64,000 bases of DNA from Micractinium sp. NFX-FRZ (Eukaryota > Chlorophyta > Trebouxiophyceae > Chlorellales > Chlorellaceae), in NCBI GenBank assembly GCA_029339195.1, contig JAPTJF010000044.1:124001-188000 (forward strand), read 5' to 3'. The notes under the pieces were generated by a model, which saw only the letters and a program-made list of their open reading frames with translations, had not been told where the DNA came from and made no database searches. Positions 34,201 to 44,800 of the stretch are shown piece after piece (position 1 is the stretch's first letter; the number at the start of each line of letters is the position of its first letter). A program made the translations under genes and the position numbers.

Positions 34201-34923
34201 TGTGCCGCGCTGCTCCCGCCTGGCAAGTGTGGGGGGAGGAGGCCTGCACCCCGTCGGCAGGGCAGCGGGTGCTCGGCTTTCTTTCAACAGCCTTGCTCCC
34301 GCACACAACATGCCGGCCGGGCCCCATGCACCCTGCCGCCCATGCGACCCTGCCGCCGCGCCCTTGTGGTCTCTGCAGAAAAGGCGCGGCTGCGGGTGGC
34401 CCCCTGGGATGGCTACCTCAAGTATTACAACCTTGGGGAGAAGGTGGGTGGCTTTATTTATTGGGCAATTAGTCACTGGGGTATTACGGGAAGCTGTCAC
34501 TTGGCCTTTGGGGGTCTCAGGGGATGCACGGTGCCAGCGGGACCTTAAGGTGCAAGCCTGGGGGAGATGGTGGGGGGGAGGGGGGTTCAACTTCCTTTTA
34601 ACACGAACATGACGGAAATTTGCTTCTGAAGTTCGACCACACCCTGGGAAGGTGGGTGGGGACAAGAACATGTGCAGGGGTCAAAGGTGGGTGTGTGGCA
34701 GGTGGTTATCAGGGGGAAGAGCAGCGCCTCGTGTGGGTGCGCTCTGCCCACCCACCCCCGCCGTGTGCCCGCTCACCTCCCCCCTCCTTTCTTCCCTGCG
34801 CAGCACCCCGACCTGATCGAGAAGCAGCGCCGCGTGTTCTCAGACTCAATCAAAGAGCATGTGGACCCGGCAGCGGCAGCAGCAGCGGCGGAGGCAGCAG
34901 CGGAAGACGAGGAGCATGCGTAG
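28203..34923 (+). CDS. GPAT9: Glycerol-3-phosphate acyltransferase GPAT9, ER type, 437 aa
   Basis: Transfers an acyl group from acyl-CoA to sn-glycerol-3-phosphate, the first step of ER phospholipid and triacylglycerol synthesis. Sixteen exons join in phase: 28203-28291, 28448-28505, 28792-28898, 29065-29146, 29617-29711, 29953-30022, 30422-30494, 30841-30954, 31513-31601, 31968-32022, 32420-32506, 32940-33031, 33555-33611, 33975-34035, 34379-34443, 34804-34923. PlsC-family blocks: NHSSMIDF (His213, Asp218), GCLWFNR (251-257), LLIFPEGTCVNN (282-293), VCPIAIKYN (310-318). Two hydrophobic helices occupy about 125-166. ISSPLNDAAAAIVDD, HPGWVGVLQ and VPWDGYLKYY-like APWDGYLKYY are specific to GPAT9 rather than plastid or GPAT1-8 enzymes (recalled). 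The tail is alanine/glutamate-rich. Somewhat longer than the ~376 aa land-plant enzyme. Introns are full of copies of exon edges. Confidence 0.95.
29381..29660 (+). repeat. Three tandem copies of the start of GPAT9 exon 5 with acceptor
   Basis: CAG plus TCCTGCCTGGA occurs at 29381, 29504 and 29614. The second copy keeps the next 30 bp as well (encoding DDPWNWNAY), then diverges into C/T-rich sequence. Only the third continues into the full exon and gives the correct join. Spacing is 122 and 111 bp. Confidence 0.88.
30090..30160 (+). repeat. Degenerate copy of GPAT9 exon 6 end and donor
   Basis: CTCATCTTG, GGCAGGCTTG, CTCGTGCTCAGGGTGAGG match, in order and spacing, the end of the true exon (29990-30030) and its GTGAGG donor. 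This is an intronic decoy about 130 bp downstream. Confidence 0.6.
30551..30595. repeat. 10-bp tandem repeat in GPAT9 intron 7
   Basis: Four imperfect units of GCTGTGCCAT, flanked by further GCTGT/GCCGC repeats. Confidence 0.85.
30744..30817. repeat. 37-bp tandem duplication in GPAT9 intron 7
   Basis: Two near-identical units containing CGACAACTCCGCATATCC, just before the exon 8 acceptor. Confidence 0.85.
32550..32861 (+). repeat. Copies of GPAT9 exon 11 end and exon 12 start inside one intron
   Basis: The end of exon 11 with its donor (TGCGTCATGTTCAAGAGGG ... GACCTGGGTG) recurs in degenerate form at 32550-32597 and 32761-32810. The start of exon 12 with its acceptor recurs at 32821-32861, where ACCGCAG-GCGCCACGATG mirrors the real GTGCAG-ACGCCACGGTG at 32934. 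The exon 12 copy runs into TGA after the Tyr codon that follows ATCAAG. Confidence 0.88.
33049..33260. repeat. Minisatellite in GPAT9 intron 12
   Basis: GGAGGGGTGTTGCTAGGGCG plus GGTTGGTTG and following CGAGCCCT-like sequence recurs at about 33049 and 33136, with a third weaker unit near 33236, separated by [12 protein letters not shown] runs. Confidence 0.7.
33443..33476 (+). repeat. Copy of GPAT9 exon 13 start
   Basis: GTGAAAGTGATGCGCAGCTGG plus CCGCTGGTGT at 33445-33473 copies the exon 13 start at 33555 about 110 bp upstream of it. The copy has no AG acceptor directly before it. Confidence 0.75.
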
Positions 34924-35075
34924 CAGCACCGGGGCGGCGGGGCGCCGAGGCGGCGGCGGAGGCTCGGCCGGCCCTGCCGGCCCCCCGCCTGCCTGCGCTG
35001 CTGAAGCAGGGGAAATGCTTCTGCTGTGTGTCTGTGTTTGTTTTGTTGCCTTAACACAACTGGCCTGTTACTGTA

Positions 35076-35080
35076 TGTAA
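35076..35080 (+). terminator. TGTAA poly(A) signal of GPAT9
   Basis: TGTAA 153 bp after the GPAT9 stop codon. Confidence 0.7.
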
Positions 35081-35379
35081 AGTCGGTACTGCAGTCGCAT
35101 GCAGCATCCTGGGAGGCCAGGCACCTTCGTGTGGCCAGCCTGCTCCGTGCTGGACGCTGCCGAGGACTGGTGCAACTGGTTCGGACGTGAGTCTCAAGGG
35201 GACCCTGCAGTTACTGTGTGGTTGGTTGATGCACGCAAGGGCAGCGTTGTGCACAGCCGCAAGCGTGCAGCCCTGACAGACACCGGTGAGCGCAATAGCT
35301 GGCGCGTGCCGTAGACGGTTGAAGGGTTGTGTTACAAGAATGGACGTCTTCCCTAGGGCAGCAGGGTAACGGGTTTGCT

Positions 35380-35384
35380 TTACA
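35380..35384 (-). terminator. TGTAA poly(A) signal of TFB4
   Basis: TGTAA on the minus strand 106 bp after the TFB4 stop; a second copy lies at 35332-35336. Confidence 0.65.
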
Positions 35385-35489
35385 GGATGAGCGGCCTCTC
35401 GGCGGCAGGGCCACGGCTTGTGCATCACAACCGCTTGCCCGCTTGCGGCCACGCCCTTTGCAGCACAGCACAGCACAGCAGCCGCCCGC

Positions 35490-38400
35490 TCAGGGCTTTG
35501 CCTTGGAGGCGAACTGGGTGCCGCAGGTGGTGCAAGTGGGGTGGTCCTCACAGAAGATGGAGAGGCACGCGCTGCACACGTAGCTGCAGGGGGCGGGCAT
35601 GGGGGGCAGGGGTATGGGTGGGTGGGCGCAGGGCACTTGGGTTGTGTGTGGCGGAGGCGAACGGCGCGCCAAGGGCATGCGCTGCACACGTAGCTGCACG
35701 GGGAGGGCATTGGGGGCAGGGGTATGGGTATGTGGGTGCAGCGCATCGTGTTGCGTGTGGCGGAGGCAGGCCTGACCCTCAGGGCAGCGGGCAGAAAACG
35801 AGCGGCGGCACCCAGAAACGAGGCAAGAGCACAGGGGTTGGGCGAACCCTTGCTTTGTGCGCGGCTGGCGCACCCCCGGTTACAGCAGGCTGCCTCACGG
35901 CCAGCAGTGCCCGTGTTGCCCCACGAACAGGTGCTCCTCTTCCACGTACTGCACACCGCCTCCTCCTCAACCCCTCCCCTCCCCTCCTCCCTCCCTCCAA
36001 ATTGAGCCCCACTCCCCACGCGCCGGCTCTTTGGGGGTACAGTCCAGGGTTTAAGTATCGGGTGCCACCAGACCAGGCTTCACCCCAGGTCGATCTCTCG
36101 CTGGTGGCGGCAGAAGCAGCTGCCAGGACACATCCCCAACCGCGCAAAAATTGAACACAACACGCCACGCGTGTTTTGCCAGCCAGTGCTCACCCCAAGT
36201 CGATCTGGCGCTTGTGGCAGCAGCTGTCAGCACACGTGTTCAACCGCCCCAAGAAATAGCACAACGCGCTTGTGTTGCCATCCAGCGCTCACCCCAGGTC
36301 GATCTGGCGCTTGTGGCAGAAGCAGCTGGGGCGGAAGTCGACGTGGGTGGCGCCAGGCTGGCGCAGCAGCCCGCGGGTGCACGCATCCAGCGCAAACACG
36401 CTCTGCAAGCGGGGAGGCAGGGGAACACAAGGCATGCGTTTTTTTGTTGTTGTTTTTCCTGCCTGACGTGCTGGATTGGTCAGGCAGGCGCGGCAGCCAG
36501 CCAGGTAATGCAACGCCCCCAAAGAATGCAACACCTGGCCGCCCACCGCCTCACGTTGAGGTACTGCACGAGTGCCTGAGGCTTGGAGGGCTTGAGGTAC
36601 ACTCCTCCAGTCAGGTGGGCGGCCTGCGGTACAGGTGGGGCGGTACAGGTGGAGCGGTACAGGTGGGGCGGTACAGGTATGGTGGCACAGCACGGGCAAA
36701 GGCCACAGAGAGCAGGCACACACCAATGGTATGCACATCATGCACGGGGGCGCGGCCGCTGGCGCGCATACAGGCATATCGCGGCGGGGCCTGCCCGTCG
36801 GACAGCTGGCATAAGCGGTCATGACAGCAACAGAGGCAGGGAGCGGTTGCGGCTGCGGCAGCTGCTGCAATGGCTGCAACGGCTGAAGAGCAAGCGCAGG
36901 CATACAGGGTACCAAAGCAAGTATACCAACAAGCAGGCAGGTACAACACAGGGGTAACAACAAGACAGGCAGGTGTACCAACAAAGCAGGCGCACCTGCT
37001 GGAGGAAAGCGGAGTGCCCTCTGCCCAGCTGGCAGGCATCAATGAGCACGCCGCTACGCTGCAGGCGGGCGGGCGGGCGGAGCAGGGCAGAGCAGGGCAG
37101 GAGCGGTATCAGTGGGAGGCAGAGGGCGCGCCGGTCACGGCAATGGGGCGGGGAGACGGGAGGGCCACACATAGTCGGCAATAGGGTGCGGAGGACAGAG
37201 GCAACGTCCCCACCAGTGGGGTGCAGAGGCATGCAGGCGGGCAGGGCAGGCGGGCAGGCGGGCAATGACTGGCCAATGGGTGGTGGGCTGGCGGCACAAG
37301 GGCTTTCAGCAGGCAGGCATCGACCACATGCGGGGGGCCCTTGGCACAGCGCTTTGATAACTGGGCACCCAGATGAGCCCTTCCCCGCCTCCCTCCTCCG
37401 CGCCCTTCGCCAAGAGAACCTCATTCCCTACATCTGCGCTCCGAGAGGGCCTACAGCAGCCGCAGTCCCGCCCCCCTCCTCCCTTCCCCCACCAGCCACT
37501 GCTCCCCCTCCCTTCCTCCCCCCTCACTCTCACCTGCGCCTCCCCTCCCCTCGCCTACATTTAGCACCAGCCACCGCCCCCTCCCCACCCACCCCTCCTC
37601 CTCCCCCCCTCACTCCCACCTGCGCCGAGAAGATGGCATTCATGACGGCAATGTATTGGGAAGGCACATCCGGGGCTGCCGCCAGGCACAGCACCCGCGC
37701 CGCCTGCTGCTGCCCCCGCTGTGCGTCCGCATCGAGCCCGCCGCCGCCGCCGCCGCCGCCGCCAGCAGCAGCAGCCAGCTCCCCTCCCGGCCCGGTGGCT
37801 GCCGCACGGCGCTGCTGGCTGTGGATGAAGCACAGCATGCGGCTCAGCGCGCTGCTGAGCTGGCAGCTGCCCCCTGCCGACCCGGCATGCGGCGCAGGCG
37901 CTGCCGCCGCTGCTGCCTGCGCCGCCCCCGCCACTGCCTGCTGCAGCCCTTGCAGCACGGCAGCAGAGGGCGCCCAAGCCGCGTCTGCCACCTCTGCCGC
38001 CGTCGCGCTTGCCGCTGCCAAGGGCGGCAGGCAGCTGGGCGAGCAGTAGGCCAGCTGGCAGCCGGTTGCATCAGCAGTGAACACTGCCAGCCGGTTGGCA
38101 TCGTTTAGCAGCATGTACGCATTGATGAACGTGAGCAGCTGCAGGTAAGGGCGGGAGCAAAAGGACATCATGCACTTCACGTCATCAGCACAAGGCCAGG
38201 GGACGCAAGGGGTGCAGGCAGGGCAGCGACTGGAGGCATGCAGGGGAGGGGTGCACAGCGACAGCTGGCAGAGGGGCGCGGGCAGCCAGGCAGCGGACCT
38301 GCTCCAGGAGCGATTGCAGGCCCAGGCCGGGGGTGGAGGCCAGGCGGGCGAGTGCTATGGGGCTGACGTCCAGCAGAAGCACCAGCAGGCTTGAGTCGTC

Positions 38401-38565
38401 TGCAGGCCAGGCGGGCAGCGATGAGCGGCGGCGGCAGTGGCGGCGGGCCGGCGGCAGTGGCGCAGCGTCTGCTGTTGCAGGTGAGCGATCCGACAGACTC
38501 TGCGATCGCAAGTAAAGCTGCCAGGCAGGGCGGCGAGCAGCGTGCGCACCCTCAAAGTCCGCCAT
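35490..38565 (-). CDS. TFB4: TFIIH core subunit p34 (TFB4 / GTF2H3), 323 aa
   Basis: p34 pairs with p44/SSL1 in the TFIIH core, used in RNA polymerase II initiation and nucleotide excision repair in the nucleus. Seven exons join in phase: 38565-38550, 38399-38299, 38138-37620, 37058-36996, 36623-36555, 36402-36293, 35583-35490 (972 nt). The first exon is only 16 nt (MADFE plus one base). A von Willebrand A-like fold starts DSSLLVLLLDVSP and continues LLTFINAYMLLNDANRLAVF. The C-terminal zinc module has cysteines 283, 285, 296, 299, 304, 310 and 313 in PSCFCHKRQIDLGYVCSACL and CTTCGT. HLTGGVYLKPSKPQALVQYL is the family signature before it. The middle exon carries alanine- and glycine-rich insertions (about residues 75-150) absent from human p34 (308 aa). 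It faces the radical SAM gene head to head. Confidence 0.95.
35566..35795 (-). repeat. Tandem copy of TFB4 last-exon acceptor and start
   Basis: The minus-strand acceptor plus CTACGTGTGCAGCGC (true exon at 35583) recurs at about 35677-35697 together with about 90 bp of preceding intron, unit about 113 bp. Both copies have a usable TGCAG acceptor; only the 35583 copy continues into the zinc-finger codons. Confidence 0.88.
36079..36340 (-). repeat. Three tandem copies of a TFB4 exon end and donor
   Basis: The end of exon 36402-36293 with its donor (complement of CTCACCCCAGGTCGATCTGG) recurs at about 36187-36226 and, more diverged, at 36079-36122. Spacing is about 100-108 bp. The intervening CGTGTT/CAACCG-type sequence is copied as well. 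Confidence 0.9.
36627..36680. repeat. 14-bp tandem repeat in TFB4 intron
   Basis: About four units of CGGTACAGGTGGGG with single-base differences, directly upstream in the transcript of the exon ending at 36623. It includes several AG dinucleotides next to the real acceptor. Confidence 0.88.
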
Positions 38566-38845
38566 GTCGGAAGGCCCAGTGCAGCAATCTTCCTGTATAC
38601 TTGCAATTGACGGAACACTGAGGAAAATGCTTCAGTCTGGCTGCTGAAGCAACAGGGGAAGAGCAGAGAGGAAGCCCTTCATGCGCAGCAGGCAGTCCTC
38701 TTGTCGTGTTTCTCTAAAGCAAATTGACACTGGTTACATTATCACAACACCATTTAGCGTACATGCGCTCGCCCAACTCCAAGCACCACTGTCGCGCCAG
38801 GCAGTAGAGGCACAGCGGCTCCACAGCGTGCCGCAGGCCGCCAAC
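38566..38845. promoter_or_regulatory. Shared promoter region TFB4 / radical SAM gene
   Basis: The 280 bp between divergent start codons. An in-frame ATG at 38681 could extend the radical SAM protein by 55 residues, in which case the shared segment would shrink to 115 bp. Confidence 0.55.
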
Positions 38846-41800
38846 ATGAGTGCAGCGGTGTTATTACCACAATGCACCACTATGCGCCGAGCGGCAGTGG
38901 AGGACAGGCAGCCGGCGGGCGGCACTGGCGGCAGGCGGCGGCAGCTGGTGGTGACGGCGGCAGGCGGCAAGCAGCGCGGCGGTAGCGGCAGCAAGCAACG
39001 GCGCGACAGCAGCGGTGGCAAGCAGGCGCAGAAGCAGGCGGAGCAGCCCAAAGCTCGCAGCAAGCCGCTTCAAATGGCAGAGTTCAAAGCCGACGAAATT
39101 CTGATGTTCGATCCAGTGCCAGCGTCTCGTGGGGCGCTGCAGGTAACCTATGCGGATGCGTGCACATGCGCAGTGACGGCAGTGTGCACAGGCTGGGCTG
39201 CACAGGCGGCCTTGGGCAGTGGGAGGGACCGGTGCAGCATGCGGGCTGGCCTTGTGAACGCTGGTGCTTTGAAGGCTGGCCCCAGGCAGCTAGCCAGGCA
39301 GGCAGGCAGGCAGGCAGGAGGAACTGGGTGCTGACCGCCTGGCAGCACCCTCGCCCGTGCCGCCGCCATGCCGGCCCCTCAATACCTGGCCTGTGCCGTA
39401 GCGCATCTCCACAGTTGTTTGGTTGCCTGCCCCTGTGCTGCAGGTGGTGTATGCATACCCCAACGAGTACACTGTGGGGATCACCAGCCTGGGGTACCAG
39501 CTGGTGTGGGCCTTCTTTGAGACGCGGCCCGATGTGGCAGGTAGGCGGGGCGGCGGGGGTGGGCGCCGGGGGGCAGGGTAGGGCCTGGAGGGGGGAGGGG
39601 AGGGCACAGTACGGCGGCGGGACACCACCACCAGCCTTAACAAGCACGTGGCATGGGGTGGCGCACTCAAGCCTCCCTCAAGGCACAGTGCCTCCGCAAC
39701 CGGTTTCCATGATGCCGCCAAGCGCGACACCCCTACCCCCTCCCCCTTGCAGCACACCGCGTGTATGCTGAATCCCAACACACTCTGCCCGCTTCCGCCC
39801 TCTGCTCTTGCTCACCTACCAGGCTTCATTGCCCTTCCCTCCCCCCCCCATTCTCACCCGCAGTGCACCGCCTGTTCACTGACGCCCACGACCCGCTGCC
39901 CGCCTCCGCACTCTGCACTCGCTCACCCACCAGGCTTCATCGCCCTGCCCAACCCACCAATTGGTTTTGCAGTGCACCGCCTGTTTACGGATGCCCATGA
40001 CCCGCTGCCCGCCTCCGCCGACCTTCTGGGCCTCAGCTTTGCCTGGGAGCTGGACTACAGCAACATACTGAGGTGGGCGGGCACTGAAAAGGACATGGGG
40101 AGGTTGGGATGACGCAAGTGGGAGCTGGCACATGGTTTTGTGCGACACAAGGGTGAGATGGCTTGGGTGCCTGGGAGCTAGACTACAGCCACATACTGAG
40201 GTGAGGTTTGTGCATTTTTTTTTTCATTTTTCTGTTCAAGAGCGGCAGCCTGACATTGCAACAGCCCCGATTGGGAGCTGGACTACAGCAACATTCTGAG
40301 GTGGGCGGGCACACCAGAAGCACGCAGCGTTGCAAGCGGACGGCTGGTGATCATTACTGCGTGCTTCTGATGTGCACGGGGACAGGTGGGCATGTGTTGG
40401 GTGCAGAGTACAGCAACGCACTGAGGTGGGTGGGTGTCTTTTGGCGCCAATGGACAGCAAAAACGCTGTCACGCGAGTTGGGTTGAGGTTGGGGCTGCAA
40501 GCGGCGGGAGCTGGACTACAGCAACACACTGAGGTGAGGTTTAAGCGCGGCAGCCTACCATTGAAAACAGTCCCGATTTGACTGCGTTGGGATGGAAGCA
40601 GGGAGGCAAGGAAGATGGGAGCGTGCGCTGCCTGCCCCCCCTGCCTGCCCCCCCATGCAGCATGCTGGAGCAGATGGGGCATCCAGCTGCCGGCGCCACC
40701 ATCCCTGCCTGCGCTCCTTCCAGTCTCGCCCTGCTGTTTGAGGACATTCTCACCTGTTTCACTTGTTCTTCCCACCCTCTCCCTCCTTTGTGACCGCAGC
40801 ATGCTGGAGCAGCTGGGCATCCCTCTGCTGGCCGCCGAGCGAGGGGACGAGCACCCGCTGGTGCGCCCCCCTGCGCCTGCCTGCCTGCCTGCCTGCCGGG
40901 GGGCGCTGGCACCCGACTGCTCGAGGTCGCTTTCTTAGTCGGGGCACTGGGGCACCACCCGACTGCCCGTGGGCCTGGCAGTCCCTGGCTTGGCCCTCCC
41001 TGGCCTGGCCATGTCTGTGCCCTGGCCATATTTGTGCCCTGGCCATTTCTTCTGGCCCGTCCCTGGCCTGGCCATGTTTGTGCCCTGGCTTTGAGCTGGC
41101 CGGAGCGCCAGGGTGCCACCTGCTGCATCACCCGGCCGATGAATCCCACTCTGAGCTGGCTGGCTGCTGTGGCCACCCCCGCCTTGGTCGCTCCCGCCGT
41201 GCAGTCACCATGGCTGGCTGGCGTGCGTGCTGCCACCTCGCCACAGACTGGCTTGCAACCTCACCCTCTGCTGGCTGACGTGTGTGCTGCCACCTCACCA
41301 CCCTGCTCTGCAGGTGTTTGGCGGCGGCCCGGTGCTGACCGCCAACCCGGAGCCCTATGCGGACTTCTTTGATGTCGTGCTTCTAGGTGAGAAATTGGAG
41401 TTGTATCAAGGCTGCTAGAAAGGGGTGCAGATGGAAGTTGGTGGGTGAGCAGTATGTACACGAAAGCCACTGCCCACTATGTAGGTAGTCGATGGAAGGA
41501 GGGGTGAAAAGGGATGCTGGTGGGTGCTGACCACCAACTGACTGCTTCGATGTGGTGCTGCTGGGTGAGGGGCAAGATTGTGACAGAGCGCGAAGAGAGG
41601 AAGGAGGGCAGGGTGCTGAGTGAGGAGGAGGGTGTGAAAGAGCCTCGGGAGGTAAGGAGCACAGGTTGCTTGCTAGGTGAGGGAAGGAGCGTGAAAGAGG
41701 TGAGAGCGTACAGGATGGCAGGCCAGCTGTGAAGCGGTGGGATGTGCCGGTGTGTGGCTGGCAGGTGAGCGGCGGGAGGTGGCAGTTGTGGTGGGCTGGC

Positions 41801-44800
41801 AGCTGCATGGGGGGCAGGGCAGGCGGGCACGGCCTGCTTGCACACTTCAGCGGTGACCACAGTGCGGACATACATTCAGAATGTACACCTGGCTACTGTA
41901 CCCCCTGTGGGCGTGGCTGCTCGGCTGAGCCAGCAGACTTTCACGTTAACGTTGTACCATGTGCCTGACTGGTGCAGAACATGAACAAAGAAAACTGCTT
42001 CTGTCTTTCTCTTCGTGTCTTTGACCTGTCCTGCTGCACCGCCCGGGTGCAGGCGACGGCGAGGAGCTTCTGTCCAGCTTCACGGAGCGGCTGCTGGAAG
42101 CCAAGCAGCAGCTCGGGGCAGGCGGGGGGGGCGCGCCGCCGCCGCGGCGAGAGCTGCTGCGCGCGCTGGCCTCGGTGCCAGGCGTGTACGTGCCACAGGT
42201 GTGTTTCCACTTGGTTGCCGTTGAGCTAGCGTTTGTAGTTGTATTGTCTGCGCTGCTGCTTGTTCTCACCTGTTTAGGTCTTTTCCGGACGGGGCAGTGC
42301 TGAGCATGCGTGCTTGCAGCCACGATTTGTTATGTGCTAGGGTGCAGCATTCAAGTCAATGCAATGTTGGTTGCCCGCCGCTCATCCGCGCTACTGCTCC
42401 CCTCCCCATGCAGCTGTATCACGTGGAGTATGAGTCGGAGACGGGGCCAGTGGTGGGCATCAAGCCAGCAGAGCTCGGTGGGCAGGGAGGGGCGCCAGGG
42501 GGTGTCCAAGCCTGGGCCAGCTGTGGGCGTCAAGGGGACACAGTGCGCGCTTGTGCCCGTGCCTGGAATTGCCCTGTGCTTGTGCAGCAACACACAGCGC
42601 TGAGCATGGGTTTTGAGAGGTTTTCAAACACCTGGTGACAGCCCCACCTGCTGCTGACTGGGTGCCTTGCCGTGCCCGGCGCTGTCGCATTGCAGGGGTG
42701 CCCGAGGCAGTACAGAAGCAGACGTACCGCGGCAACACGCTGGCCAGCAGCACAGGTGCGGGCTGCTGCGGCTGCTGCTGCTGCTGCTGCTGCTGCTATG
42801 TGTGTGTGCGCGCGCGCACACTTGCTGCAGCAACGCGCTGCTTCTGCTGCACTGTGGGCGCGCGCGCTTGCTGCAGCAACTGACGCGAGGCAGACGGGCA
42901 AGCGCCGTCATGAGCGCGCGCAACATGTTGCCAGCTGTCCTAGCGCCTGCCCGTGCGCCTGCATGTGATGTGGCGGCTCGCTGACCATGCTGTGCATGCT
43001 GTGCATGTGCAAGTTAGGGGAAGGGAATGGGGCCTTGATGCTCCTGTAGCCGTACTCCCCTGGCTGCTTGGCGTGGGAGAGCACCTACATTACTCACAAG
43101 CTATGCCGCGCGTGCTGTGCCTGCTGTGGTCTTTGCAGTTGTGTCGCCCCCATGGCGTGGGAGAAAATGACGATGCATGACGATGCACATGACTCACAAA
43201 CCACGTTGTGCCTGCTGTGCCTGCTGTGCCTGCTGTGGTCTGCAGTCGTGTCCCGCCGCATGGCGTGGGAGAACATCTACATGACTGAGGTGGTGCGCAG
43301 CTGCCCAGAGATGTGCAGGTGAGGACAGGCATGTAGAGAAGGGGAGGGCAGGTGGTGGTGGTAAGGAGGGCTAGGGGAGCTGGTGTGCGAGACGCCACGA
43401 GAGACAGGTGAGCGGGGAAGGGGCGGTTTGTCTGTGCCCTCAAGTTGGGGGCGGTGCAGATTGGCAAGACCGTGTACTAGGGGAAAGGGGAATCCCTGCT
43501 CCACCGATCCCCTCCCCCTGCCTTCACCTCCTCCACTTCCCCAGGTTCTGCATGGCCAGCTACCTCACGCTGCCCTTCCGCGCCGCCCCGCTGGAGGGCA
43601 GCCTCATACCCAGCCTGGAGGTGAGGGAGAGCAGGGGGCACCCCCTGCGCCGTGCGCACTGCTGCGCCTAACCGCAACCCTTTCCAACTGCCCGCCAATG
43701 GACGCCATGCTCTGCCAGTGAGGGCGGACCGATTGGCCTACCGGGCGGGGCGGTGTGTGAAACAGCAGCCAGAGCCTATATTGCTTCATGTGTCGCCCCA
43801 CCCGCCCATCCCTCCCACTTGCTTGCCCACCCCCGTGCAATGCCTGCTTGCTCTGCAGAGGGGCCTGGCCGTGACGGATCGCATCGGCCTCCTAGGCGCC
43901 TCTGTCACGCAGCACCCAGAATTCCCGGAGCTTCTAGAGTGGCTGGTGCGGCCTGAGCGGGCGCACGTGCGGCTTAGGTGAGGGCATGGGATGCACTCCT
44001 GGCCCCTGCCGCCTGCACTACCCAAGGACCCAACAGCACACTAACACGCCTGCATTACCAGAGGACCCAACAGCACACCAACACGCCTGCACTACCAGAG
44101 GACCCAACAGCACACGAACACGCCTGCACTACTAGAGGCCCTCTGCCCTGCATGCCGCGTTGCCCCATGCAGAGCAGCACACCAACAAATGGACTGACTG
44201 GCTTCCCCTCACTCCTAAAACTGGCGCCGCCCCGCTGCCTTCCCGCTCCCTCCCCCGCCCCTTTGCAGCATCGCCTCTGTGCGCACCAACACGGTGACGC
44301 CGCAGCTGGCGTCAGCCCTGAGCGGCAGGTGCGTCTCACCACAAAGTGGCAGTGCCTCTTGTGCCGTGTTGGCCTGGCCAGTGCGGCAGGGGGCCTGACT
44401 TGGGGAGCAGCCGGCCAGAGCCGGTGCTCGAGCACTGGCTTGCCCCTTGCCAACAGCTGCTGTCGTGATGCAAGCTGGCCGGCCCCCTTGCCAACAGCTG
44501 CTGTCGTGATGCAAGCTGGCCGTCCCCTTGCGAAGCCACGTTCCCCACTGCCCGCCTGCCTGCTGCCCCCCCTGCACGCAATCCTGCAATCGCTGGTGAT
44601 TGCTATGGACCGCTGATCCCTCGTTTTAGCAAAAAAAATTGACATGCCAACCTTTTCACACGTCTGCTTGCCCCATTTTGCCACCTCTCCAACTCCCGCA
44701 GGGGCACGCGGTCGCTGACGGTGGCGGTGGAGAGCGGCAGCCAGCGGGTGCGGGACATTGTGAACAAGAAGCTGGCAACGGAGGAGATCATACAGTGCGC

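Larger units (their letters stand above)
34924..35489. other. Tail-to-tail spacer GPAT9 / TFB4
   Basis: 3' UTRs of both genes. TGTAA lies at 35076-35080 on the plus strand and at 35380-35384 on the minus strand. No further gene is seen. Confidence 0.6.

Noticed and set aside
39859..39909. Radical SAM exon 3 starting at 39864
   Set aside because: This copy loses the family sequence after ASA and cannot give DLLGLSFAWELDY; it is treated as a decoy copy of the real start at 39973.
44012..44140. Possible CRISPR array (37-bp repeats)
   Set aside because: The units are directly tandem without unique spacers, sit in an intron of a eukaryotic gene and vary by substitutions like a minisatellite.
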